Origin: Morchella semilibera
Lineage: Eukaryota; Ascomycota; Pezizomycetes; Pezizales; Morchellaceae
Reading direction: 5' to 3'
DNA length: 64,000 nt
Assembly (NCBI GenBank): GCA_009192285.1
Contig: WBVU01000019.1
Span: 434,001-498,000, forward strand
The translations under genes were made by a program, and so were the position numbers. Within the stretch, counting starts at the first letter, position 1. Every line of letters starts with the position of its first letter. The notes beneath the pieces were generated by a model. It was not told the origin of the DNA, searched no databases, and saw nothing but the letters and a program-made list of their open reading frames with translations. Positions 21,044 through 32,357 of the stretch are shown here, in pieces.

Positions 21044-21720
21044 GTGAGCGGGCGGGATCGTTGCAATTTACGCCTGGCCTTGTGTAGTCTTATCTTATCT
21101 GTAGAATAATCCTTTTTTTGTTAGAGGCCACGGCATGCCTCGTTTTTTTTACCCGCTCGGGCGGTAAGGGGGCCTGGTGGCGGGAACTATTGCGGATGTG
21201 GGTGTTGCCTCGGGGATGAGAAATGCCCCGACCTTTGATGGTGTGGGGCCTTGATTTTAGCAGAGTTGGGCGCAAATATCCAAAGAAAACTCATTACCTC
21301 TTACACCCGGCCCCATTTCCAACAGAATATTCAGAGCTAGACCGAAGACCTTGCTGCGGTAGAGGTGGGGATATCTTTATATCGGGGAGTAGTCGGGTCT
21401 ATAGCCTTGAATTTAGGCCGCGCGCTGTGATTATTCCCCAGCTATCGACCGGGCAGAGGGGTGCTGAAGGTTTTTGTTTTCTCCGGGGTTTGCTTGAGGG
21501 GGGACGCGACTTACATATCTTAACATGTCATGGTACTTATTAGGCCTCTACAGTAGATTTAAACTAGTGGTAATACATAACTGCCTGTTTGCAGTAGATT
21601 TGGTCATGATTTATCACTCGGAATATTATTCCCGTTACATGACTTCTGTTCATCGATCAATGAGGAATATTCGAATGCAAAAAATCTTTTATTATTAATT
21701 ACAGTAAATGTATTTACAAG

Positions 21721-23098
21721 TTAATCCAGCCCTTTGAAGCTGGCAACAGGCTGTTTGCCCACACTCCTCGCCTTTCCTTTCCCACCCTTTCTCTTTTTAT
21801 TTTTCCTTCTCTTGCGCTTCCCCTTTTCTTCGTCGCTGCTGTCATCGTCACCATCACTATCGTCTTCGCTGTCACTACCAGCTCTCTTCTTTGTGCCCCC
21901 CTCCTCTTCTCCTTCTACGGCATCTTCCCAATGCCATACCTTTACGATGTTCCCGCCCCCAGAAACCACCCTGCCCTCGCAGTCAACCCCTAGGGCCAAC
22001 ACACCCTCCTCCACCCTCTCCTCTCCTGTCCCCTCGCCCTCTCTCACTTCCTCGACTGTCCACGAGTGGGCCAAAGTGGCTACGATACCGTTGCTCCCCA
22101 TCTTGACAATTTTGACTTTGCCATCACCAGCCCCAAACGCCACAAAGCGCCCCCACGAGGAGCCCCCACCAAACTGCCAGCCTTCGGGAAGAACACATAC
22201 CGCGTCAACGCTGTCTCCCGACGCCTTCGCAACATTGATCCTGTTGTCATGGTCGGCCCATTCCCCCTGGTTCCATAGCGTTGCAACACCGCTCGCCATC
22301 CCAGTGATGATCTTCTCCCCGCCGCGCCCATTCTTGCGCGGCAGACCGGAGATGAAGGCTGAGCACAGGAGCTCGTCCTCTTGGTCCTCGGAGGTGAAGA
22401 TGGTGGATGTGGTCTTGCGCACATCAAGATGCGTCAGTGTCGTCGCGCCAGTAGAGATGAATTGGCGCGAGAAGCCAGTGATGGATGCGGCGGTGGAGGG
22501 TAGCGCGGTGAGAGAGGAGACATAGTCTTCATGGACCGCTTTCCAGGTGGCAGACGGGGGTGTAAGGGGTGAAGTACGGGTGTCGTATAGATGTACGGCG
22601 CCGGTGTCAGTGCCGATAAGAAGGTGCTGTGGAGACAATGCTAGTAGCGTTGTAGGAGTATCAGGCTTTCCACTTCGAGGGGTTGGGACATATGTCTTAG
22701 CTACTACGCGGCCGGTCTCGGAGGAGGCAGCTTTGATGAGTGAGTCGGTACCAATTGTGTAGAGCGCTGCGCAATTGCAATTGTTAGTCGGGGGGTTTTC
22801 ATTTTATTCTTGGACAGCACCCGGGGATGATACTCTCGCCGTCACCACTGAAAGCTACATGTCTGCAACTTCCTTTGTGTCTTCGGGTCTTCCAGGCGAC
22901 CTCAAATCCACCACCTTCTGGCTTGTCTTCATGGGCGACTTCGTCGTCTGAGTCTCTATTCTCGTCCTCGTTTTCCGGCCATTTATATGTGTATACATGT
23001 CCGGAGGAGAGACCAGCCGCAAGTAAGGGCTTACTCGGGTGTAGAGCGAGAGAGAAGACGTCTGAAGGGAGAGTGATCGAGTGAGGTTTGTACGGCAT
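21721..23098 (-). CDS. JIP5: WD40 repeat protein Jip5 (WDR55 family)
   Basis: Exons 23098-22834 and 22766-21721 encode 436 residues, with a 67-bp intron. The start MPYKPHSITLPSDVFSLALHP is typical of Jip5. WD-type blades follow (LLIGTDTGAVHLYDTRT, then IITGMASGVATLWNQGEW, then RFVAFGAGDGKVKIV, then VVSGGGNIVKVWHWED). The C-terminus is acidic, then strongly basic (KGKRKRRKNKKRKGGKGKAR), as in nucleolar ribosome-biogenesis proteins, and ends PVASFKGLD. Family knowledge: Jip5/WDR55 is nucleolar and needed for large-subunit rRNA maturation. The gene diverges from DPH2 across 249 bp. Confidence 0.9.
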
Positions 23099-23347
23099 GT
23101 TTATTGTAATTATTGTCTGTCTGTATATTTACAGCATCTACATCGTAAAAATATCTATTCTCATAAATCTTGACATGGAATTAAAAAAAAAAAGTTGCGG
23201 CGGTTAAAGTTACCCTGCAACAATCCAATCCAATTCACCCCACCTTCATTCTTCATTCACCCCACCATCATTATCAACATCATCATCACCAACATCTTCA
23301 TCCCATTCTCTATACAGACACAGACACAAGACAAGACGCTCACAGAA
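23099..23347. promoter_or_regulatory. bidirectional promoter JIP5 / DPH2
   Basis: 249 bp between two opposed start codons, with an A10 tract near 23183 and an AC-rich leader before the DPH2 ATG. The upstream in-frame ATG at 23195 is judged to lie in this leader. Confidence 0.55.
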
Positions 23348-25088
23348 ATGGCAACCCCCCCAACCACTACCACCGCCGCACCAGCACTCTATACGCCCGA
23401 CGCACACCTCTTCACCGATCCCGACAGTACCAAGAAAGAGCAGCACAACTATGCAAACCTCCAAGAAGACGAGTTCATGCAGGTCTACGAGATCGAGTCG
23501 ACGGTGAAGCAGCTCCTCGAAAAGGGATACCAGCGTATCGCTCTCCAATTCCCAGACGAGCTTCTAGGTGACAGCACAAGAGTCTACGACCTGGTTTACA
23601 AAGGCGTCAATGAGAGCATAGACCCCCGGAAGAGCGCTGGTCCAAAACCCACCCCGGAAGAGCCTCAGAACGGATGCTACACCACCAACCAAACCTCCGG
23701 TAGCTGCTGCGGCGGCAGCGGGAAGGACTCGTCGGAGGGCACCTGCGCACCCACAGAGTTGCAGAACGGCTGCTGCTCCAAGAGCACCAACCGAGGAAAC
23801 ACCGGCGGCACCCCCGAAGTCACCCCCGACGAGAAGAAAGTGTTCATCCTCGCCGACACCTCCTACTCCGCCTGCTGCATCGACGAGATCGCTGCGGAGC
23901 ACTGCGCCGCCGACGTGGTGGTGCACTACGGCCGCTCCTGTCTCTCGCCCACTACCCGCCTGCCCGTCATCTACGTTTTTACCACGCGGCCGCTCTCGCT
24001 CCCGCTCGCTGTGGCCAGCTTCACCGCTACGTTTCCGGACCGCGAATCGCTGGTTATCCCTCATGGCGGACGTGACCTACGCCGCGCATATCCCTGCGCT
24101 CCATGATGCTCTCAAGGCAGAAGGCTATACGCACCTCTTCGCAACGAAGATCATCCACGACCCCTCCGCACCGCTCCCGAATCGGACCCACCCCGCACCA
24201 GAACAGATGCGCGAGTACACCCTCTTTCACATCGCCGAGCCCCTCCCCTCCCTCCTCCTCGTGCTCGCCTCCCGCGTCTCCCAGACCAACACCTATACCC
24301 CCAACACCGCCGCGCCCACCACACCCACCACCACCACCCCCCTCCTCCGCCGCCGCTACGCCCTCCTCTCCCACGCGCGCTCCGCCTCCGTGATCGGCAT
24401 CCTCATCAACACCCTCAACGTGCGCCACTACCTCCCCATGATCACACACACAAAGTCACTCATCACCGCCGCCGGCCGTAAGCCCTACCTCGTTGTCGTC
24501 GGAAAGGTCAATGTCGCCAAGGTGGCCAACTTCGACGAGATCCAGGTCTGGGTGGGGATCGGCTGCTGGGAGCAGGGCATCGTCGGCAGCGCAGAGGGGA
24601 GAGAGTTCTACAGGCCCGTCGTCACGCCATTTGAGCTCGCTATCGCGCTCGACAAATCGCGCGTGTGGGGCGGCGAGTGGGTCGTTGATTTCGAGACGCT
24701 TCTTGCCGCACCGGAACCTGCGGCTGCCGCCACCGCCGAGGAGGAGGACGACGACGGCGAGAGCGAGGATGATGAAGCGCCAGAGTTTGACCTGCGGACG
24801 GGCCGCTACGTTACTGCCGCCCGCGCGCCGCGAAGGCGGAAGGAGAAACAGGTACCGCTGCAGTCGGGTGCACTGATCGCCAACGAGGACAGCCGGAAGC
24901 AGGTTCTTGCTGGTGGGGTCGTGTCGCCAGCGGCCGAGTTCCTACGCGACAAGCGGACGTGGCGGGGGCTGGGATCAGATTTTGTCGTGGAGTATGAGAA
25001 GGAGGGCGAGAAGGAGGGCGCGGTTGTGGAGGTTGGGAGGAGCGGCGTGGCGAGGGGGTATACGGTTGATGGGGGGGAGAGACACTGA
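23348..25088 (+). CDS. DPH2: diphthamide biosynthesis protein 2 (Dph2), with a one-base frameshift
   Basis: No intron seen. Start chosen at MATPPTTTT (23348), just after a CA-rich leader. The first part has YEIESTVKQLLEKGYQRIALQFPDELLGD, then ADTSYSACCIDEIAAEHCAAD, which carries the family Fe-S cysteine region, and HYGRSCLSP. The second part has MADVTYAAHIPAL, ARSASVIGILINTLNVRHY and GCWEQGIV. The parts are in different frames: at 24056-24063 ATCCCTCATG appears where ATCCTCATG would restore LVI-L-MADVTY. The total of 1741 nt is one base over a multiple of three, giving 579 residues if corrected. A Cys-rich insert (CYTTNQTSGSCC to GCCSK, about residues 105-150) is unusual. Family knowledge: Dph1-Dph2 makes the first C-C bond of diphthamide on eEF2. 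The break is probably a sequencing error, but could be real. Confidence 0.85.
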
Positions 25089-27106
25089 CCGATGTTTCTC
25101 CCCCTCCTCCTCCTTTTTATTGTATTTCTGTTTTTCTGTTGCGGCGTTTGGGTATAAAAAATTGGGAAAAGTGGGTTTATGTTTTTTTTTATTTGTCTTT
25201 TTATAGAGTAGATATGTAGTGTAATGTAGATAGAAATACTATACCAAGGAGCCAGCAGAATCTAGCTTCCCCTCTCTCACACCTGCGCATACCTAGTCTC
25301 TCCCGCGATGTAGTCTGTAGACAGGACATAAAAACGAATTAGTTGACCCCCAAGTCATCCCAAATAGGTAATCGGCCATACCGAGTGATACAGCATGATG
25401 CGGCAGTTAGGCCCAGTGCACATCAACCAAAACTACATGTCTTTGGTAACTGGGAGCTATGGCGGATCTACTCATAGAGGGTGAGCGGGAGTACATATCC
25501 ACCCTGAAAAATACCATTGGTTGGGGGCCTGTAATAGTGTTAAACTAATCCTATCTAAGGAACTACGGGTCCTTTCTCGGTTGCCATCACTTGGGTTTAG
25601 TGGCCATCAGCCAATAGCATTTTTGGGGGTGGAGTACTCCCGCTCACCCTCTATGAGTAGATCCGCCATAGAACAAGAGCACAGGCGGAGTACTGCCCAA
25701 GAATATTCAGCCCTTCACCGAGGGAACAGCGTCGTCCCTCACTCTTGAACCGCTGTCTGTAACATCTTTACGAGTACGCACAAGCATGGAGATGAAGAAC
25801 CTGCACAGGTAAGTAACGCACACAATGCATCACAACTAAACAACTAAACAGCGTCACAACTGGACTCCACCGCACATAACAAAGAAGCGAAGGGAAAGAA
25901 AAATATATATATAAAATAAAAAAGCAGTTCCTCACTGTTACGGTATTTATTAATTCGCCCGTAACCGCAACAGCGAGTAGTCTGCCTCGACCCCAGGAGG
26001 TGGGGCCGGCCAAAGTACAGATATCCGGATGTTTGCTGGATCGAACGGGTGTTGTCCAGCGTGGGAGGTCGACGCTTTAACCGTTATGAGACCGGACCTC
26101 ACGCTGACCAGTCGCGGGAACTAATACTTGGGCCCCTTCCCTATGCATGCACGGTACCGTGCCCCCTCGTGCCAAAGGAGATTACATACTGTGGCCAAGG
26201 TGATGGGTGGAAGGGGGGGGGGGTGTACGTACAAAGTACGTGTACCTACATCTTAACATAGGTGCTTACAAAGTACTTGTATGTACTTACTTCTTAGGTA
26301 GTAGGTTGTAGGTCTTTGACGTAGCCTCACGCCCATCCCCTACGGACAGCCTTCTATTCACCATAGGAGATTTGGGGAATACCTATGTACTTACATGTAC
26401 TTAGCCTTAACGGCACAGGAAGCTTGATTGATCGAAACCTCTATGCGGGTGTTCTGTCCCGCTACGTACTAACACTAATCAACCCTGATCTATAAAGTGA
26501 GTGGTAATATGGCTAGATGCTCCCCCCGAGTGGGGGGGTATAACACTTTTACGCGAGTTTGTTTAATGCGGTACTTTAATTTGATATTCATGTATTATAA
26601 TTATACGGACCGGAGTGTTGGGCTTTTATGGGCCTAGCAGGTCTGTGGGAGCAATGGGATTGTGACAACACCAGGAGGAGACGCATACTTCTATATGTAG
26701 GCACTAATGTACAACCTACTAACAATTACATTAGCTTAATTAAATCACTTAGCACATTTCTAAAACTGACAAATTATGGCTCTATATATTAACTGCTTCA
26801 CCAAAACGGATACCTATATATTATTTTACATTGTGTTTTTTATTTGCAATGCCTGCCACTTGTAACAGGTACACATCTTTCAATAAGAACGAAAAGTCAC
26901 TATCCCTCATGTGTTATCACTCGGTCGAATTGCACACATGTGCGATGTCTACTACCAAGGATCCTCGGGACTTACATACTAAGCACATGCATCCTTTCAA
27001 TTTTCACACAAGGTCAACCATCTCAGAAAGAGAAAAAGAGACTACTAGGAACTACATGTAGCTAGTATAATAAAAATACTCCTTCTAAAAACAAGATGAG
27101 CTACAT
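25089..27106. other. 2-kb intergenic region with a foldback element
   Basis: No conserved gene. It holds a 215-bp element with 38-bp inverted ends (listed), CGAGTGA copies at 25382-25398 (+) and 26907-26923 (-), TACATGTA at 26392 and 27053, a tRNA-like relic near 26012-26100, and repeated GTAC-rich words at 26224-26300. Confidence 0.55.
25457..25671. mobile_element. MITE-like element with perfect 38-bp terminal inverted repeats
   Basis: 25457-25494 and 25634-25671 are exact reverse complements over 38 bp. Each outer end reads CTATGGCGGATCTACTC inward. The 139-bp centre has no ORF. TA lies two bases in from each end (CTATGG / CCATAG), so a Tc1/mariner-type TA target site is possible. Perfect ends imply recent insertion or selection. 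Confidence 0.65.
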
Positions 27107-29073
27107 CTATACCGCATCCACATTTTCCTTCTCAGCTGCTGCCGCGGCCTCAAAGAACGCAAGGTTATCTCTAAACGCCACGTACTCGGAGTCTATACCC
27201 TCATTAGCGCCGTCTTAACAAACAAAAAAAAAAGTGGGGGGAGTTGAATAAAATATAAAATTACCTGCATAACCCAAAAGCTCCTGGATTTTTGAGCTCT
27301 TCTCGCCCTTTATCCGCGCAATCTCCGTGCTTGAGTAGTTGACGAGCGCCCTGCCAACCTCCTTTCCGAGAATCTCGTATCCGCCCTCTTCGCCTACTCT
27401 TCGCCTGACTACGACGATTGATACTGCGTCTTGCTGGGCAAAATGGCCAGATACGTCAACGACGCCGACGGAGAGCAAGCCAGCCTTGTCTGATCGAGTG
27501 AGGGCGCGGTGCGCGCCCTCGTCTATGTAGATTGTACCATGAGGGGCCAGGCCGTGTAGGATCCAGAAGTATCTGTCACGGAGTGCGCGCGGCTTGGGCA
27601 GGAAGCGGGTGTGAACTGGTGGTGGAGCAGCTTTCGCAAGTGCGGGGGTTGTGGATCGTAAAGGTGTGACAGGTTCAGAGACAGAGACAGCAATTGGGGG
27701 GTTAAGGGCGAGAGATGCGTCGGGAGTGCCTGTGCGGGTATTATTGGCAGACTCGGTCTTGAGCGATTGGATGTAGTGCACTATGTGGAAGACGTTTGAA
27801 GGGGTGGAGGAACGCGTGATAATGGTGGTTACGCCGGCGGAGGTGGCAAGGCGAGCAGCAGTGAGCTTAGTAGACATGCCACCGGTTCCAAGAGAGGATC
27901 CAGCGGAAGAGACTATAAAAGTTCTTAGTGAGAGTCATTAATGCAATGGAGGTGATTATACCGTCGACATTGAGCGATGATATGTCGTCAACTACTTCGA
28001 TTGGCTTGGCATCGGGGTGAGTACGAGGGTTATTGGTGTAGAGGCAGTCAACATCAGTCATGAGAAATAGATAGTCTGCGTTGACCATCCCCGCGGTGAT
28101 GGCAGAGAGGGTATCATTATCGCCAAATTTGATTTCCTGTGTTTTGGCCTCATGTCAATAATAGTGATTGTATTTTCGGTGAGGTGATGCCAGTACGTTT
28201 ACAGAGAGTGTGTCGTTCTCATTCACAATGGGAATGATCCCCATGTTGAGTAACTCGGAAAGTGTGTTCACGGCATTGAGATATTGCGTCCTCTGTTCTC
28301 TATTAGTAAAAGCACACACGGACAGAAATAAAATAGCCAACATACATCTGCGATATCGTTCCTTGTGAGAAGAATCTGCGCAACGGGTTGCCGCAGCTGC
28401 TTGAACAGCTCATCCCACAGCGCAATAAGCCTGCACTGGCCCACTGCAGCGACTGCCTACTCCGCCAGAATTAGCATCTTCCCCCTTAGAAGAAAGGGAA
28501 CAGCTTAAGGCTACTCACCTGCACGACCGCCAGATGCTTCGGTCTCTTGTCAATATCCAGTCTCCTCATCCCAATGCCGATTGCGCCGGAGCTAACAAGA
28601 ATAACCCGGTGCCCCTCCCGCCGGAGCCGGCACGATGTCTCAACTAGAAGGGAAAGGTTTGAAAGTAGAGGCTCATGTGTCTTCTCGTCGCAGATTGAAG
28701 ATGTCCCTAGTTGTGGTTAGCTGCTTGTAGTATCTAGCACTTGTGCCCGGGCATTCAGCAGAAGGTTGTGAAATCTGTGCAACAGGGCCCAATACAAAAG
28801 TGAGGCCCAGCCCTGGCTCGAAGTGGTAATAATGATAAATCAGATTTGGGGCCTTTTGGACTCTATATATTGTGCTTTAATTTATGAACTTTCTGCGGTG
28901 AATTGAGTTCTGTTGGGCTGCACCAGTTTCACAACCTCTTACCGAGCGCCTAAGCGGTTTAGTATGGAGCAATAGTAGAACGAGAACAAACCGAGCTTGA
29001 TGACAATTGTCAATGGACGTGGACCCTTCATGCTGGGCTGCGAATTCTTGATGTGTTCGTTCGCTAGAGTCAT
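27107..29073 (-). CDS. PRO1: glutamate 5-kinase (gamma-glutamyl kinase), PUA-containing
   Basis: About seven exons, start [17 protein letters not shown] at 29073. Exon 1 ends in TIVIKLG and joins across a roughly 290-bp intron to [14 protein letters not shown]. The amino acid kinase core shows [16 protein letters not shown], then [20 protein letters not shown]-like ARNDIAD-type segment ([16 protein letters not shown]), [34 protein letters not shown] and [18 protein letters not shown]. All are glutamate 5-kinase signatures. The C-terminal PUA domain includes [11 protein letters not shown] and [12 protein letters not shown] Pro/Thr/Ser-rich insert lies between the two domains. Family knowledge: first step of proline synthesis, feedback-inhibited by proline. 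The end is AEKENVDAV. Confidence 0.93.
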
Positions 29074-31173
29074 TGTGCTGCAGGGTACAATAATTAGTAG
29101 AGTCGGGGTATGTATATTACATGTTAATGGAGGGGTTAGTGGGGTTAGTTGAACGTCCGGGTAACTCAAGGCACTAGGCAATAAGACGGAAGAACTCTTT
29201 TCCTGGTGACTTGATTGGTGTCTATCCTCCCATCAACCAATCAGTCCATACCCACCACAGCCCCTTAGAGAATTACATACCATATTGCGCTACATCTCAC
29301 ACACCCCTTAACACTCATCAGGCTACATCCGCACAGTATCCGCACACTTCAAAAACTCAGTGCTAAGATCCAGGGTAAGCTCAAGGAGGCGCGTGTACAC
29401 TGCCAAAAGGCAGGTATATACCTTATAATTAAATGAAGTACATACATGTACTTATGTACTTGTTGTAGGATACCATGGCTACGGTAGCCCGGTACGGTAT
29501 AATCGGAAGTTTTGCACAACCCCACATGTACAGTACCTGTACCTACATACTACATGTAGGAGTTGCCACCCCGTGACTACGAGTTATTAAATTTTGGATA
29601 TCAAGTCCACCCTCAATGCAGTTATGGCCTTCGCCCCCCCTCCGGCACCCCCATTCCCTTTTATTCCCCTGTGTTTCAATTCAACTCACAGTCCACCTAG
29701 TTGAGCCGTCGGGTTTCCAGCTCCACATCCTGAACTACTTCCAGCTTTTCCTTTCTAGTTGAGCTATATCTATCTCTTGGAATTATTTCTTGGGGGCTAT
29801 GCAGGTGAATTGTAGGTAGGGTAACCGCCAAAAGCACGCAAATCCTATTCTAGCACTACACTACTAGCTGTGGTTGCAACAGCTCCCACTTACCCCACAC
29901 CCGTAGTAAAGGTGGAACCAGGTTCCATGTATAGAACCACAACACGATTAATTATAATAATGAACCGAGGTAAAAAAAAAATCTTACTCTTGGGAGAAGC
30001 CTTTTGCACATTTTTGAGTTAGCAAAAAAGAGTGGTTAAGGTGTAATAAAATATTGTAGTGGAGAACCCTGTTGCTCGGCCGGTAGATTTTGTATGAGGT
30101 TTCACCATTCAACTACTTTCGGGCTTTCACGAAAACTTTTGGGTAGGGGCTTTACATAGTAGATATTACATCAAATATTCCTGATACTATACTTTATATT
30201 TCTATGTGGTGACCCTTCCTATGAAAAAGAAAATCAAGGGATGTAATCGGGCATCAATATAAAACGAAAGATAGTGAAAACACACCCTAAAAGAACAATA
30301 TTCGAAGCACTAATACTTTATGCTTTATGCTTTATGCCTTGAGGAAACTCAAATCAAACTCAAGCATGAATATCTGGATCCCGCATTATTTAGCAACTTA
30401 CGTATATACTACCTGCTGGGACGTACTTCGAAAGCGTGCTATCTTAGCAGTTTCTGTGGGTATTAAGATAAATCAAATGTAATCCGATCAGAGACTATAA
30501 TTAGCTGGTGTACGTACGTGTTATAACATTAGGGGTTGATACTTCTTTATGAATAGAGTTGTGGTTGTACTTAATTTATTATATATAACCTAAGTACTTA
30601 CGAATGGAGACATATTCAAAGCTACGTCTATACCCGATCATGCCATAAACTGATATCATTGACACAATTCTGTTTTAGTTATTTTCCCTTCTCTCAAGGA
30701 GACTCGAACCCATAGCATTCCGGCCGGCCATAGTTTTAAAAGATCATTTCCCCACCGTAGGTCATTTAGTTACTGCGTAGCCAATTAAATAAGAGAACTT
30801 ACGAATATTATCAGCCTATATCGAGTCATAGTAGTATAACTGTGATCTCTAACATATATCTTATATACTGCTTTTGTTGGGTATCGGGGTTTTGTATAGT
30901 ACCAATGGTTATGGTTTTCTCTATTCGGATACCCTTTAGGTCTCGTACGCCCAACCAAGCAGGCCTACCTTACGAAAAATACACCTAAATGTAGCCCCCC
31001 CCGCAACGTATACTTAATATCAACTCTCAGTAAACCTAATCTCATCGTACAATATTTCCGAACAGCAGAGTGATAACTTATGACTCCGAGTGACATCTTA
31101 TGATCTCCGGGTAAGTACCCACTCTTCACACCTCCGAACCCACACTTTCCGGTACCAGCACGCCGCAAAAAAA
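29074..31173. other. 2.1-kb AT-rich intergenic region
   Basis: No gene recognised. It contains TACATGTA at 29443 and 29551, a tRNA-like relic near 30693-30775 (minus), short repeats such as TATGCTT at 30318-30340, and two CGAGTGA-type motifs in tandem at 31067-31083 and 31087-31103, just upstream of ATP23. Confidence 0.55.
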
Positions 31174-31973
31174 ATGACGACCCCCCCAACGTCTCCCAGC
31201 GCGCCCATCCGGGGCCCCGAGTTCTGGCGCCGCACATTCTGCTATGTGACCGGTCTTGGCCTGTCACCTGAAGACCGTGCAGCCTATGAGGCCGATAATG
31301 AGCTCCGAAAACAGCAGGACGAGTGCCGGAGGTGTGAGAAGAATCGGGATTACCTCCTTCGCTACAGTAGGAGCACCGGTGTAAATAGGCAGGGGTGGAA
31401 ACGTGCTGATTCGGGTTCGGAATAGGTCCAATTGTGAGGTTCATGCTGAAGAGTGTACAGCAGGTGGGCGGCGACTTGTCGGCCGAGAACATCAAGTGTC
31501 TTCCATGCGATGGGGCACTGCGCACGGGAGGATTCTCACCGCAATATGGGATTATGCTATGCCAGAATAAGCTGGATAGAGGAAGAATGGAGGATACATT
31601 GGCGCACGAGATGGTGCATGCGCATGATCACCTAAGGTTCGACGTAAATTGGGATGATTTGAAGCACCATGCTTGCTCGGAGGTAGGTTCAATATATATA
31701 TGGTATTCCAGGATAATAGAAAGTCAGGCTAACCGTAGTAATAGATTAGGGCTTCAAGCTTAAGTGGAGAGTGTAGGTGGACTAGGGAAGCGTTCACTAG
31801 AGGAGTGTGGGACTTCACACAGCAGCACCAGGCCTGTGTAAGGAGAAGAGCTACAATATCGGTCTCTCTCCACCCGAAGTGTAAGGATGATGCAGAAGCG
31901 GCAAAGATTGTTGATACAGTTTTTTGATTCTTGCTTCGCTGACACAAGACCATTTACGGATATCTATCGATAG
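31174..31973 (+). CDS. ATP23: mitochondrial inner membrane protease Atp23, 3' frameshift
   Basis: Exons 31174-31366, 31426-31682 and 31745-31973. The catalytic site is [16 protein letters not shown], a zinc metalloprotease HExxH with the family-specific context. The N-terminal part has [16 protein letters not shown], and exon 3 starts [12 protein letters not shown]. At 31920-31925 there are six T where five are expected. As given, the frame stops at TGA (31925-31927) after IVDTVF. Removing one T restores [15 protein letters not shown], the usual Atp23 ending, at TAG 31973, giving 225 residues. Family knowledge: Atp23 processes Atp6 and assists ATP synthase assembly in the intermembrane space. 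Loss of about 15 terminal residues could be real, but a homopolymer error is likelier. Confidence 0.85.
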
Positions 31974-32357
31974 AGCTTATCCAAGATAAATCCGCATAGT
32001 GCACACTTGTATAATGTCTGTCGATACCTTGTAATTATAGAAATAAAAATATCACACTCTCCATTTTCAGGGCAAAAATGCAATAAACAAAAACAAAAAC
32101 AAAATAGGAAGAAGATACAAAATTAAAGTCCAGCCAAAACACCAAACCGCGCCGAAAGAAAAAAAAAAAACTCAACAGGCATATTTATAATTCCAAAGTA
32201 AAAGTGGAAAGAAGCTGTAGTCCCTAAAAAAAAAAACGGAAACGCCCATGAAATCCTACCCTAGCTTTCCGATGTGCATCTCCCTCTTGCGGTTGGTCAA
32301 GTTATGGAGTTCAGTGAGGACATAAAGAGCGTTTCGAAGAAACAATTTAACAGAAGA
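31974..32357. other. convergent intergenic region
   Basis: ATP23 (+) and the Aurora kinase (-) converge here. A-rich, with several A runs; likely 3' UTRs. No gene seen. Confidence 0.55.

Larger units (their letters stand above)
18605..21720. other. 3.1-kb repeat-rich region without a clear gene
   Basis: It contains a 16-bp direct repeat AAAGCCCATAGCCCCA (18739, 18800), TACATGTA at 19215 and 19281, a segment (19252-19405) related to 5259-5395, a CT-rich minisatellite, a candidate MITE, a GGCA microsatellite and a CGAGTGA copy at 21604-21620. The 280-codon plus-strand frame at 19632-20474 is low-complexity translation of the minisatellite and is not accepted. Confidence 0.6.

Noticed and set aside
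26012-26100. Functional tRNA gene
   Set aside because: The B box is good, but the T-stem and acceptor arms cannot pair.
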